Shown here: in pieces, positions 36,249-48,700 of the stretch
How positions within the stretch are numbered: the stretch's first letter is position 1
Layout of the letters: each line of letters begins with the position of its first letter
From: Capitulum mitella
Taxonomy: Eukaryota > Arthropoda > Thecostraca > Pollicipedomorpha > Pollicipedidae
Length of the DNA: 64,000 nt
Direction of reading: 5' to 3'
Assembly (NCBI GenBank): GCA_030062745.1
Contig: CP099839.1
Coordinates: 36,241,293 to 36,305,292 of the forward strand
Made by a program: the position numbers and the translations under genes
The notes under the pieces: generated by a model
What the model was told of the DNA's origin: nothing
Database searches by the model: none
Seen by the model: only the letters and a program-made list of their open reading frames with translations

Positions 36249-37540
36249 CTCGGCGCCGCCTGGGGGTGTCAAACAGGGCACCCCTCGGTTTTTAACCGAG
36301 GGGGTTAAAAACCGAGGGTTTAACGTTTAAACCATTGGAGTCAGTCCAACCAAATCTCAGTACCTGTTAAACAATTAATTTCACACATTTTGACATCAAA
36401 ACCATTTTCATGCTAGGTCAGATGATGGAGATATGACGTCACAAGTGAACCCTTGCTTGCTTGTTTTTACCTGGTCAGGCGGTGGCGAGAACATGTTTCG
36501 TTCTTCTGACAATATTTGCGAGTATAATGCATGGATTATTTGGATCCGCATAGGAAACGGTCCCCGAAAGGATATAAAATCGTGACGTGTCAGCATTAGA
36601 GGTCATGCTAGGTCACAGGCATGATGGCAATTGGACTGATTCACATTGTGTTTGATAGGAGTTGTTGCCGTTCACTTTCCCCATCGTTCAAGTCATACAA
36701 GCAAACCTATATGCGCTTTTTAGAAAAGTTCACCAAATGCAACGTGAGGTCATGTCAGGTCAAGTCACGTCATAGGTAGATTTCAAAACGAAATGAAATG
36801 CAACATTGTCTGTAGAAGATCGTTCAGTAGAGAGGATAGTAATTATTGTTCCTAGTCAGAAAAATCAAAAATAACTCATAGTCCTAACCTGGCTTGACCT
36901 TGACCCGCTAAAGAGCAGACAGAACATACTGAATTATCACGAGGTCATTGTCATTTCAGTCCTGTACCTGACGCAGTTAGAATCGCAGCGAGTCATGCTT
37001 GTTCTTTGTCAGGAAGAGTAATGCAATCTTATCTAACCTGACCTGGACTAATTTTGACTGGATGAAACGCAGATAATGCAAAACTGATCATGAGAATGTT
37101 TCACTTTCATTCTTTTTGTCACGCAGATCAAAACGGTTGCGAGTAAGTATCGATCTCTGGTATGTAAAATAAAACCAATATTTCGCCTGACCTAGGTTGA
37201 CCTTGACCTGACATTTTTTACATTTTGGCATGCATTTGATGTAGAAGATCGTGACCATTCGTTTGATACCCAACTGAAAGTTCTAAGACTACTACTACCG
37301 ATGATGTAAGGTACAAACCGATGTCAGTTTTTCCGACGTCGTGTTATGCGTTTTACGTGACCTATGACGTCACCAGTCATGCGACCAGGGCTAACATAGT
37401 ATTTTCTGAATTGCAAAACTCAGAGCTATCGATTGGTGGTAAACCGGTTTAGATCCGACGGTTAGATCCTGAGATAGCATCGTCCCTTTTGACATCCCCC
37501 AGGCGGTAGCGGGTGCAAAAACATGCCGGGCGGTGCTGGG
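36249..37540. mobile_element. Inverted-end non-autonomous DNA transposon, family 2 copy a
   Basis: About 1.29 kb, homologous along its length and in the same direction to 44533-45787. The ends are inverted: CGGCGCCGCCTGGGGG on the left and the complement of CCCAGCACCGCC on the right. A second inverted block of GGGGGTGTCAAA type lies inside each end. The flank is TTGA where copy b has TTAA. No transposase frame is visible. It is rich in AGGTCA/TGACCT, including an AGGTCA pair at 36747-36762 and TGACCTTGACCT at 37198-37209. Two intact cAMP-response-type palindromes, TGACGTCA, lie at 36434-36441 and 37365-37372. Confidence 0.75.
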
Positions 37541-37544
37541 TCTT

Positions 37545-39840
37545 CCACGGATCCAGCGACTTTCTCCAACAGATCAGAGAAACATGTATCCGACCAGTCT
37601 TGCCAAAGTGTTTCACACATTAAAATGCCTTTTTTGTCCGATTCCACAGGCCATCTTAATATGACTAAGAGCAAGGATCGAAGTCCCTTACAGAAAAAAT
37701 GTTCGGTGCTGAATTCTCAGTGTTCTTTTCTTTTGGAGGGTACACTTCATGTCAGAGTTACTTTTCCTAGTCAACTAGGAATGCTATAAATATGCTTCGC
37801 CAACCTCATGTAGAAACGCTGAGAAGAATTCTTAACAGTCAGTGAGAAACGAGACAAATTGCGGATGTTGTTGGTTTGTTGTATAGCTAATCAGTGTCTA
37901 AATGAAATATATTCTCACCATTGTGCATCGCCTTTTAGATAATCAAAAATTATTTTAAAACCTGAGTCACTTTTCGGTTTTGATTAGAATTCCAAATGTA
38001 AAATAAGCAAATGGAAGACTGCAGTGGTGACCTGAAAGGCAAACGATTTCATGATAAACATCATTCGGTTTCATTCGTATTTCCTGATCATTTGCTACTC
38101 GTCTGCTTTGGCGTGAAATCCAAATTTCAGGTATTCACGCCAAAAATCCATCGCTTTACCGGTATTCGGTAAACACGGGACGAAAATGTCTATATTTCGC
38201 ACTAGGCTGATAGTCAGCAACGTCAAGATTGGAGTGTAAAGCCGGGAGCTTGGTCCTATACTTTTCTCATAGAAGTGGTGCCGTTAATCAATCACGGCTC
38301 TCAAGTGCGTGGCAGTTAGACGCCCAGGCCGGCCGAAAACTTCTAATGACCTCGCGATGGCCTCGAAGCGCTCGAATGAAAGGCGCTGGCTGCGTTCGTT
38401 CGGACAGTTTGTTTTCAATAAATGGCGCCATAAATCCCACGAAATGACCACTTTGGCTCCGTGGTCATTTCCATTGTAATCATCATCGTCCTGGACCTTC
38501 GTCGCTAGACACCGTGGCGTGACGCTGTGCGCTACGTCTGTTTGGCTTGGATAGCTTCATAGCTTCCATCAAATAGGCCACTGCTCGACGCATCGTTCCA
38601 CAACCTATCCTGAGCCTTGGCGACAAACAGGTGACCACATTCCAAACTTAACGACTCCAGCATAATATGTGAACTTTGCAAACGCCCGAACGAAAAGCTT
38701 AATGAATGAAAATAGAATAAGACCATTAAGATGCCTTTTGCATGCATTTTGAACGGAACCTATTGGATTTTGCTTCACATTCAGAGGCAGATTTTTAGAG
38801 ATATGGAAAACACGTTTTGGTCTGCTTCATTCAGCATGACAAACTGATGTTTATTAATCCATTTCATTGTTTTTGTTACGCGAAATTGGCAGCTGAAACC
38901 TTAAGCGCATCCATGATATTGTGCGTTGCTGTCACAGCGCGACTTAAAAACATTATTGAAAAATGTCAGAATATAAAAAGGTCTCCTCTGAAATGGTTAT
39001 ATGAACATAAAGAAGACGTCTTATTGTACTTCAGACAAAAATTAAACACCCAAAGAAATGAACTTTCTTCCGGTGGTGAAAACTGCACGATTCAGTGCCA
39101 ACTGGTAGCGACGCAACTGACTCGCTGAAAGCGCCATGGCGCTACATAAAGAATATCGCCTAACATATTTTAGATGAAATTCGGCACTTAACGAAATGAA
39201 CTTTTTCTGGAGGTGAAAACTGCAAAATTTGGTTAAGGCTCTGCCGGACCGGTGAGTTTGATTTTGTTCTGCTTGATGACGTAAGACGCAGTCGGTCCAA
39301 GGTTTTGGTTCTGACAAAAAATGGCGGAGATGTAAGCTATGTTTTTGCAGCGAATGCTTTCGCATTATCTTTCATGTGTCTATCATAATGAAAGGTTATT
39401 AGTGCGAAAATGAAAGCACAAAGGCTGAAAGTGCTGAATCGTAACTGACTGCAGTATCTGCGGAATAGGCACATAGGGTGTAAGCATCGCAGGAATAACA
39501 GCAATCCCTTCAATTTACTGTCACCGCGTTGTTTTGGTTGTATCAATGGACGGCACAACGCTAAGAAACAGAAGTATCCACATAACGTCCAAGACTGCCT
39601 CTCGAGTATAAAGCAGACGACATGAGTCCATGTTCCGTAGCATTCCCCCCCCCCCCCCTCATCTCTGGCCATGCAGTCGAGTAGCGCGTGTCAAAATAAA
39701 CGTATGTATCAATGCGTTGCAATTAACTAAGCCTCTCAGTGATGACATCAGGGCAGTCACATTCAGTAACGTTGACGTCACCCCATCGCCGGCGACCAGC
39801 GGTCTAAACATCGACGCAGTTGCCAGCACATTGAACGCCC
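37545..39840. other. Mostly unassigned AT-rich DNA with one short direct repeat
   Basis: A block of about 55 bases with core AAATGAACTTTCTTCCGGTG then GTGAAAACTGCA at about 39055-39090 recurs diverged at about 39195-39230. A C-run lies at 39646-39658. No gene recognised. Confidence 0.55.
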
Positions 39841-39849
39841 CCACGTGCT

Positions 39850-40440
39850 CTTAGGGAAACGAGAGACAAAGCGAAATCACTACATGAGTTGTACTCCGTC
39901 CGTCGGGCGCGACACCGTGCCACTCGGACCCACTTGGCGCTCGGCGGCCGCTTCTGCGTGTAAGTGCCGGTTCGGCGTGCAGCGCCGACTGCGAATGAAC
40001 GCAGTTACGGCTGTGTTTTTCCCATTGTGGCTGTGGCAATCAGGTGGCGGCCGGCCGGTCAGCATGCCGATAGCGGGCCGGGCTCTCGGCGGCCGTTATC
40101 CGCTGTATCAACAGAGCAGCGGGCGCCGGCAGCCGCCGCGCCGGCCGTGTTTACTCCCGGCCGTCGCCTCGGGCACAGGTCAAACAGGCCGGACGCCAAT
40201 CGGCTGCGGAGACACGGCCGGCACGGCTCCGGCGCCTCTCCGTATTGCCGCCGCAGGGCGGCCGCGGCGGCCACCGCGCCCTGGACAACACCGGGAACGG
40301 CAGGCAGCAGGCAACAGGCACGCTCTGCACGGAGCAGCAGACGCAAAAACGGAGGAGGGGAGGAGTACCAGCTGCAGGAGCGGCGGAGGGTTGCGTCGGT
40401 GGGCAGGGACGGCCGTTAGAACGAGAGGCCACATGCATGA
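39850..40440. other. GC-rich island
   Basis: CpG-rich, with overlapping frames on both strands (39845-40462 +, 39964-40419 +, 40151-40636 -). No recognisable domain, and the frames are Arg/Ala/Gly-rich from composition. Confidence 0.6.
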
Positions 40441-40979
40441 AGCGGCGAGAGATGACTGCTAGATATGGATAGTTGAAGCTATGCAGAAAATTGTTGCACA
40501 GGACTAGCACGTAACTGGACACACGGTCGCACACATCACGGTCGCAGTGATGGTTATATCCCCAAACACCTCCGAGAGACTCCAGGAATGTTTCCAGATG
40601 GCCAGAGGCGCCCGAAGACAACTTGTGGAAGGTCAATACAGATCCGATGTTCCAGATACAACTGACGCACTGGGCGACTGGCAGTTCTGAATAGCCCCGG
40701 CACTCGACAGCAGATAATCGCTGTTCCGCCTACAGACGCCGTCGATGTGTCCGGTCTTCCGAGTGGCTGGGCGTCTAGGCCGATAGACTGTTCGGAGGTA
40801 TTCAGCCGAAATTGCTGGGGCTCTTCTCTCGGGGCCGAATGAAATGACCAGGATTCTGACGTCTCCAGGGCGAGCTCATGGATTACACGGCGCCGTCCGC
40901 CCTGGCTCATGAGAAGGATTGTGTCGGTGCCATGTGAACATCAACTTGGTTGGAATGAGTAAGGTCGCCGCTTAAGCCA

Positions 40980-41275
40980 CTCTAGGTCAGCGGGTTAACG
41001 ATGAAACCACCAGAGGTCAGCAGGGCCACTGCTTATTCCACCGGAGGTCTACAGATCGCCGCTTATACCGCCAGGGTCACCGCTTAAACAGTCTGAGATC
41101 AATAGGTCGCCGTTTAAACCGCCAGAGGTCAGCAGGCTATTGCTGAAACCACCAGGGGTCAGCGGATCATCTCTTGAACCGCCAGGAGTCAGCCGGTTAC
41201 CGCATAAACTCCAGAGGTCAGCGGATTATCGTTTAAAACTCCAGGGGTCAGGGGTCACCGTTTAAACCTCGTCAC
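40980..41275. repeat. Degenerate about 30-35-bp minisatellite carrying AGGTCA words
   Basis: The unit resembles CCGCCAGAGGTCAGCAGG followed by a variable CACCGCTTAAA segment. AGGTCA falls at 40984, 41014 and 41126, with variants (AGGTCT, GGGTCA, AGATCA) between. About nine units. Confidence 0.85.
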
Positions 41276-41637
41276 CAGGCAGTCGTTTTGCATGGCTCAA
41301 GTGACCTGCAGTGGCCGTAAACAGCAGCTGGCAGCTATGTCAATGCTGGTGGCTGGTACTTCCGTAGTCAGGCCCGGCAGGCATGGGCTGCCTGACAGTA
41401 TGAGGGGTTATGATCGTTTATATTTCATATTGGTATTGATTCTTTCATGATCTGCTTTGTTTTAAAATGACAAAAAATAATCCTAGAAACTTTCGTTGAC
41501 CGACATACTTCCGAGCATAGCCGTGGGCTCAGTGGTTCTTATTTCAAACAAAGAAATCGCTCGACCGTAACGTTTTTTCACGACAATAACTTAGGGACCA
41601 GTTGTCAGTGAATCATCCAGTCGTGGTGAAAGATTAA

Positions 41638-42726
41638 TATTCCTGTACCCATGACGATATTACGCATTCCTAATGGAGGCCGATTCGTCCCCCCCGCCGG
41701 ACCTCGAGAATTACCCGTCCGATCTGATTTCAACTGACGGCAATCGATTTGCTTTGACCTAAAGAACATTTTTAAAAGAACTTTTGAAAATCTTGAAAGA
41801 CATGGATACCGGGGACAAAATGTCAGAAAGTGGGTAGTTTTTGCTAATTATATCTTCGGTGTTTATTGGCCGGTGTTTATTTTGATTCAACTGGCATGAT
41901 TCGAGGGATAATCGAAGGGCCTTTCCCTTGGCTCATACGTTTAAAATTTTGCGAAAATCCGTAAGCGTTCGCAAAGCTTTGGAAATGCGAAAAAGTGGAA
42001 AAATGAATTGCCAAAAAAGTTAAAAATAGTTTTTAAATTTTTAATGGCCATCCCATAATACAGAAATGCAAATTATATTACATTGTTCGTGTAATGTTAG
42101 CATAGGTGCAGCCAAGGGCATGAAGAGGGGGAAATGTCATAGTCGGATGTTCATCAGGTCAGCTTGCGACCTTTGACCTCAAATGACCTTAGATGGCATC
42201 ATAGTCACGCCGAATAGCCTTGGGCTCATTTTATGGTGTTTTAAAACGTTTTCGGTAATCTAAATCGGTTATATTTTATAAATTGACGTTTATCACCGTC
42301 GTGATGTAGGGTACTTGCGGACATTTACACCACAGTTCCTTGACTGGACTTGATATTGACGAGAAACTTCGAACACAAGCAGAGAACACTGTACTGAGCA
42401 CTGTCCAAACATTTACATAAAACCGACGTCAAGTTTGCCCAGCTGTTTTCTTATACGCTACAAAATTTGGAGTCCTATCTTAAAAACTCGGTTTTGGTAG
42501 CCATTTCCTTTTTGCCTTCAGCGATGCCAAAAAAGGCCTGTGTTGCCTCCCAAAACCGTAACCTGGCTCTTCCCGTGGAGAGAATGGAGTTACGGAAATC
42601 TGACATAATACTTAAGAGGAATCAAGTGACCAGGTTCCGTGACGCTGCTTCAAACAACCTGGAAATGGCGAGCAAAAAACCGCAGGGAAGGCTTCCCAAG
42701 CCCCCCCCCCCCATATGGAAATAGTG
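41638..42726. mobile_element. TTAA-flanked non-autonomous DNA transposon, family 1 copy b (inverted)
   Basis: Perfect TTAA at 41634-41637 and at 42727-42730 flank a 1089-base element. It aligns in reverse orientation with the copy at 24464-25664. The shared blocks are the GC-rich end, TACCCGTCCGAT near 41717, the TGACCTCAAATGACCT block at 42174-42189 and the C-run end near 42700-42715. The ends have decayed from CCCTATT more than in the other copy. The open frame at 42467-42724 is inside the element and shows no transposase similarity. Confidence 0.75.
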
Positions 42727-42729
42727 TTA

Positions 42730-44528
42730 AACCAAATACACTCATTCTCCTCACGTTTGTTTCCATGCCTCTTTAGCCACGCTATGCTAAGGCGACGTTA
42801 GCACCCTTCGGCACTGTTTTCAAATGGCATGTTGGAGCCGGCCAGTCCTGCAAATAATGAAACAAAACATGTTTAGTCATGAACCTGAGAATATCGTACA
42901 GATTGTGGGCTGCCAGCTCGTTATTTCCAATCTCCCTGTAATGCTTTGTGACGTGAGAATTAAGCTTTTGTAACGACCCTTGAAACTCAGAATGATAACC
43001 GATTTACAAAGATTACTTCATTGTGATTTATTGGTAGATCACAATCCACATAGATCTATGCGTGACCATCTCGTCAGTGAAGATCGATGAGAAGATATTT
43101 CTGACTAATTCGCTCAGTGTAGGATTAGTTTATCGGGTGGTAGCAATCTAAGAGGAAAGGACAAACAAGCGAAACGAATGGTATAACTAATTTAAAGGAT
43201 TGTTTGAAAGAGAAGGAATGCATGAGCACTAGAAGATTGGCGAACATTGTTAAGACTTCGTTGTGAACATCCGATTTTTTTGGGAATGCGTTTTACTTCC
43301 ACAAGACTGTGTGACATAGAACTTACGTCGGAAAGAAAAATATGCCTCCAGTAATAAGATGCATATGAATATGAATCTGAATCAAATTTGACATTGTGAC
43401 CAATTTTTCTTTTGTAATCTGAAGTTTTTACATTAGGCGATTGCTCTCGAGCGGGACCGTTTGTGCAAATATTCAGTCGACAGGTCGAACGCTCAGAACT
43501 TCTCCATATTCGTCTCGTTTACTTATTTATCAGCACCTACCACGGTGAAGTTGGCCATTATTGAAGATAGCGTCCTTAGCTCCTATAAAACGTCACAATT
43601 TCATTACTATTGTTGTTATGCAATTGGACCTTCAGTTTTAAATCCGTATTGGAGCCATTCCAGCCTACTCCAGCCATTTTTAGTAGACTTTTCTTCGTCC
43701 CTTTACTTAGCGCATATTTCAAAAGCGTACTCAAAGCTGACAGCGACCAAGTCATGAAACAGTTTTGCTACAAAGGAACGGTGTGGCGTCATGTACATAA
43801 CATTGCGCCTTGGGTACTTACAGCGAATTCAGAAACAATTGGGCGGCGGAACCACTCCCAGTCATGCGTGTCATGTCCCCCTCTATCCCGCTGTCTCTCC
43901 GTCATTTGCTTTATTGGTGCTCTTGAGTGTGTGTCTTTCTGTGTCGCTCAGGTCTGTGTCCCTTTGGTCAGTCTGTGTCCCTCACACCACTAGGAATTAT
44001 GGCTCACGGGTGTTGACAAAGACATGAGAATTGATGTTCGTTTCAACACCTCACTGTTATCTTATCGCGCTCTAGTCGCTTTCAACTCTTACTGCCAGAT
44101 ATATTGTGTTGTTTGTTTGCACTGAGGCTAGGTTGACCATGGTCAGGAGTTTCCATTCCGGAATAGACCGCATTCCCTGTCGCTCTGCAGTCATCGCGGA
44201 CCCCTTGTCTTTGTAGTGGGTCTGGCTCAAATAAAAGAAACACTTCCAGTCCAACTGGTCAGATTTAGGCATTGATAAAACACAGCACTGTCACGTCCAT
44301 TAAGATCGTCCATTTCCAGCTGCTGTGGCGGCGAATGAACGTATTAGACATACGTTCATTTGCCTAAGTTTTTTCTCAAAAAAGCAAAATCACTACAGTT
44401 TTCGGGAAGTTATTCTCTTAACACCCGTACGAGTAAAGAAATGATTTATTTACCAGTTACCTACATGCTAAATGATATCTTGGTATAAAAACGTAGTTTC
44501 TGGCTCTTGCGAAATGCGTGACTGAAAC
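42730..44528. other. No gene recognised
   Basis: AT-rich spacer between two TTAA-type elements. The + frame 43610-43993 overlaps others in different phases and shows no domain. Confidence 0.55.
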
Positions 44529-44532
44529 TTAA

Positions 44533-45787
44533 CCCGGCACCACCTGGGGGAGCGTCAAACAGGGCGCCCCTCGGTTTGTCGTAAATAACTTCTTAACTGT
44601 TAGAGCCAGCCCAACCAAACTTTCAGTACCTGTTCATCAATCAATTTTACATATTTTGTCATCAAAACCATTTTCATGCTAGGTCAGGTGATGGGGATAT
44701 GTCGTCATAAGTGAACGCTTGCATTCACATGTTCGCGTCTTCGGGCGGCGGCGCGAACATGCTTCGTTTTTTATGATATTCACGAACATAACGCATGAAT
44801 TATTCGCATTTACATGGGACATGGTCCCCAAAATGACATACAACCGTGACACGTCAGACACGCCAGAGATCATGCTAGGTCACATGCACGATGACAATTG
44901 GACTGATTTGCATTGTGGATGATGGAAATGGGCGCCGTTGATCCCATCATTCAAACCAGACAAGGAAATCTATAGGCGCCTCTTAGCAAGGTTCACCAAA
45001 TACAACATGAGGTCCTGCCAGGTCACGTCATAGGTTGATGTTAAAACGAAAGGAAATACAACGTTTTCTGTGGAAGATCGTTCAGTAGCAGCAGAGAGCA
45101 ATTATTGTTCCTAGTCAGAAAATGAAAAATGACTATCTGTCCTGACCTGGCTTGGCCTTGACCCGACAGACAACAGACAGAGCAGATTTAATTATCACGA
45201 GATGGCATTTCACTTGTGTACTTGACCCAGTTAAGAACTCCAATGAGCAACTATTGCTTTTTGCAAGAAGAGTGATGCGACCTTATCTGACCTGACCTAG
45301 AATGACCTTGACTGGATGAGAAGCAGCTAATGCAAAACTGGCCATCAGAAGATTTCATTTCCGTCCTCTCGTCACATGGATGAAAACGTCTGCGAGGATC
45401 CGTCTGTGGCATATAACGTAAGACCAGTATTTTAAGTGACCTAGGTCGACCTTAACGCGGCATTTTTTTTACATTTGGTATGCTTCTGATACAGAAAATT
45501 GTGACCTTTCGTTTGGCAACCAGCTGAAGTCCCGAAGACCAGTATTGCCGATGATATGATGTTCGAGCCGGTGTCAGTTTTTCCGACGTCGTGCTATGCG
45601 TTTTACGTGACCTGTGCCGTTATCATTCATGTGACCAATGATAACCTGATATTTTCTGAATCACAAGACTGAGGGCTATCGATTGGCGGTAGACCGGTCC
45701 AGATCCGATGGTTGGATCCTTAGGTACCGGTGGGTGCCCTTTTTGACACCCCCGGGGCGGTCGCGAAAACACGCCAGGCGGCGCCGG
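44533..45787. mobile_element. TTAA-associated non-autonomous DNA transposon, family 2 copy b
   Basis: A 1255-base copy preceded by TTAA (44529-44532) and followed by ATTA (45788-45791), a decayed duplication. Its left end CCCGGCACCACCTGGGGG is the inverse of its right end (complement of CCGGCGCCGCCTGG). It aligns with 36249-37540 over nearly its whole length, with scattered substitutions and small indels. Both cAMP-type palindromes seen in copy a are mutated here. The paired half-site survives as AGGTCC-4-AGGTCA at 45010-45025. Open frames at 44679-44922 are incidental. Confidence 0.77.
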
Positions 45788-45794
45788 ATTACGG

Positions 45795-48700
45795 GAAACG
45801 TTTTCTTCATGATTCCAAAGCTATGGTTTCGAGGTTTTATGTCTGAGAGCAGTGACAATAACGAAGGGAGGGATGGTGCCAGGGTAAGAATAGCCGCTCG
45901 CTGTCAATCCCATACTAAGCACAAGTCAAGCACTAACACATTCCTACCATTTCCTTTGGTTATTTCGTTAGAGGTGTGACAGCTGCATCAGGTAACCAAA
46001 GGTGCATCTCGTGTATTTGTCTTGTTTATCTTGTTTGCTGGGTAGGCAGCTTTTACGTTATGAGACGTGAGATTTCGGACGTTGAGCAAAGTTGTCCTGT
46101 GCCAATATGTACCTTCCAAAGTTTGGTCGCTTCGAACGCTTTGACATGCTTGTCATCCACCAGCTGTCCAAGTGTTATTTTTATGCTGGTATGAAGAAAG
46201 TTTCCTTTGGGGCGCTACCCCCTGGGGAAACTGCAGCACCCTATAAAGATAATTTAAAAACGAATTTCTGTCACAAAAATTAGATTTGCCTGAAAAGAAC
46301 GATATAAGATATTTCTGGGCTGCTTACCTCAATGTTTTCATGTACTTTTATTTTTGTTTAGGCTCGAATACATAACACTGGGCTCAAACATACGAATTTG
46401 TATTCCTCATTCAAACGCATACTTACTGGCTTCATTACTGATGGCGTCATGTGTAGACAGAGCATGTACAGAATGGCACGAATATTATTTTTGCCGTTTT
46501 TCGTCGTGCTACAGCCTTGCCGGCTATTTATTTAGCCCACGACTTTTTTACCACGCCTTTGTCAATGTGTTTTTGTCAGACCAGGTTTCGTAGGCCACTG
46601 ATGGTAGTCTGTCGCACCATCATTGAAGCGCAAGCTGATCTTCCCACCCATGTCACTCGTTTTACCCAACGGTATCACATTAAAGGTGCAAAGCCACCGA
46701 GCGATCGATCGGTCGCAGTTTCTGCCACTATGCCACAATGTGCCCTAATGGTACTACGAGCTGCCAATTGTCCGCAGTTTTTGGCACTATGCCACTATGT
46801 GCCACCACGGAATTTTGCTTACGCCTCCACGAACGTCCTGGATATTTATCGATCTAGTGTCGTGGGTACCCTTCTGACTGTCGCTTTAGGTTGAGCGCAC
46901 TTTTTAACACATGTTACCGTGTTTAGAGCTGCAATCGGTCTCCATTGCTGAGAAACTACTTGGGATATTACCGTGCACTTTTTTTGTTTAGGCCCCTCTG
47001 TCTTTCCCACAAAGCCCAGATGACACCGCTTTTGAGGTTGCCGTTAGGCGGTGCTTTTCTGAGGCTGAATTTCAGTGTGAAATATAAAAGAGAAAAGGAG
47101 AAAATATTAATGCATTGGAAAGATATTGTGTGGATATTAGGATACATCGCGTGGAAGAAGAAAGAAAATATTGATGTATTCGAAATCAGAACACCATCCT
47201 TAAAAATCTGGTTGTGGCCAAATTAGCAGCGGAAGTTTATTATTGCGGTGGAACGTCTTTGGCTGAGTTTTGGGGACCAAAGGACGTAATTGATTGGCAA
47301 GTAGCAGCAATGGCCTACGAGATACCTACATATATAGAAACGTATATCATATCTAAGACTGTAATTTCATTGTTATCCCCAGATGAATAAAGCATAAATA
47401 ATTATTTATCGGACTAACTCTGGATGGCGCACGTTTCTAAATTCATTACTTCGCAAGCGATACTGCCGTTGACAACTTGATTTTCACGTGTTCCACAACT
47501 GATCACTGTTCTTTTAAAGGAACATCAATAAACGTCGAAGTATTCAACTTGCAAGTTTTTACCACCCAGAGTTAGCACGGTAAATAATTATTCATCGCAC
47601 ATCGTATCTGTAGGATTTCGATAAGTCTTCGACTATCAGATATGACTTATTAAAATTGTGCGACGTTACGCGTATGTGAATATTCTGCACTAATATTAGC
47701 ATCCCAAAATGCTCGAAATTCGCTGAATTCCTTATAGGCCGACTGGTGAGAAGTTGCATTGCATACTTTATCCAATGCATATAACCTACCTAGTCGTCTT
47801 GAGTTTAAGTGTTTTAGCATTAATCTTGCTTTTCGGCTCTTCGTGTTCTTCTCTGTTCGGCGCGCGGCGCGGCACATAATTTTGTTTGTTTGTTTGTTTG
47901 TTAATTAATGTAGTCCACTCATTTACATATGTTTTCGAGACATCTTGTCATACCAAAAATAACTGCACTCACAGTGCATCTTGCCCCAGTTTTGGTGATC
48001 ACGTTGCTGTGGATTTTTCGGGTTTGACGTTGGTTTGATTTTTTTTAGGTAATTTTCCGCCCATTGCCCATTGCCCATTGCCGTTTTTCATCAGATGGTG
48101 TTTCGGAATTTGTTTTTCCAGTTCTGTTCTCATGGGAATACATATAAAGGTTTCACAAAACTATGGAATGGCTGGGAATCTCAGTGGAATGTCTTGAGTC
48201 CTGCTGAGACCTTTAGCCTAGTAACTTGGGGAAAACTTCAACCAAATCTCTGACCACATTTTGGCTCCATTGTTGCTCGAAATCTGATCTGCAAAAATGA
48301 AAAAAATGACGTTATAGGTTATACCTGATATGATCTCGACCCGAAATCCCCAGTCAACACGCCAAATGAATGGAAATTGTCGTATTCCACGTCTTAACGT
48401 TCAAACACTCACCCTTTTCCCGTTTCGCTCGAAAAGCCGTACGGAATGGCCTGTACGGGCCGAGAAAGTGTCCAAAATTGACTTTTTGACCCCATTGGAC
48501 CTTAAAGATATTGACCTAGGGTGATGAAAATTGCCCATTATGCAAATCTTTATGATTCTACCCTGCCCATAAAATGTCATATCTCTGGCTCTTTCCGCTT
48601 TCGAGATCGGAGGGGCGGGCACTTTTGTGCTGCGCCCATTCCAGTGCGCGTTAGCGCGAAACCCCCTTCCACTGCGCGTGTTAACATTGCTAGCGTAACC

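Noticed and set aside
39845-40462. 205-codon open frame on the + strand
   Set aside because: CpG island frame overlapped by other frames on both strands, with no domain.
46517-46894. 125-codon + strand frame
   Set aside because: Contains a short duplicated DNA segment and no known motif; no splice or homology support.
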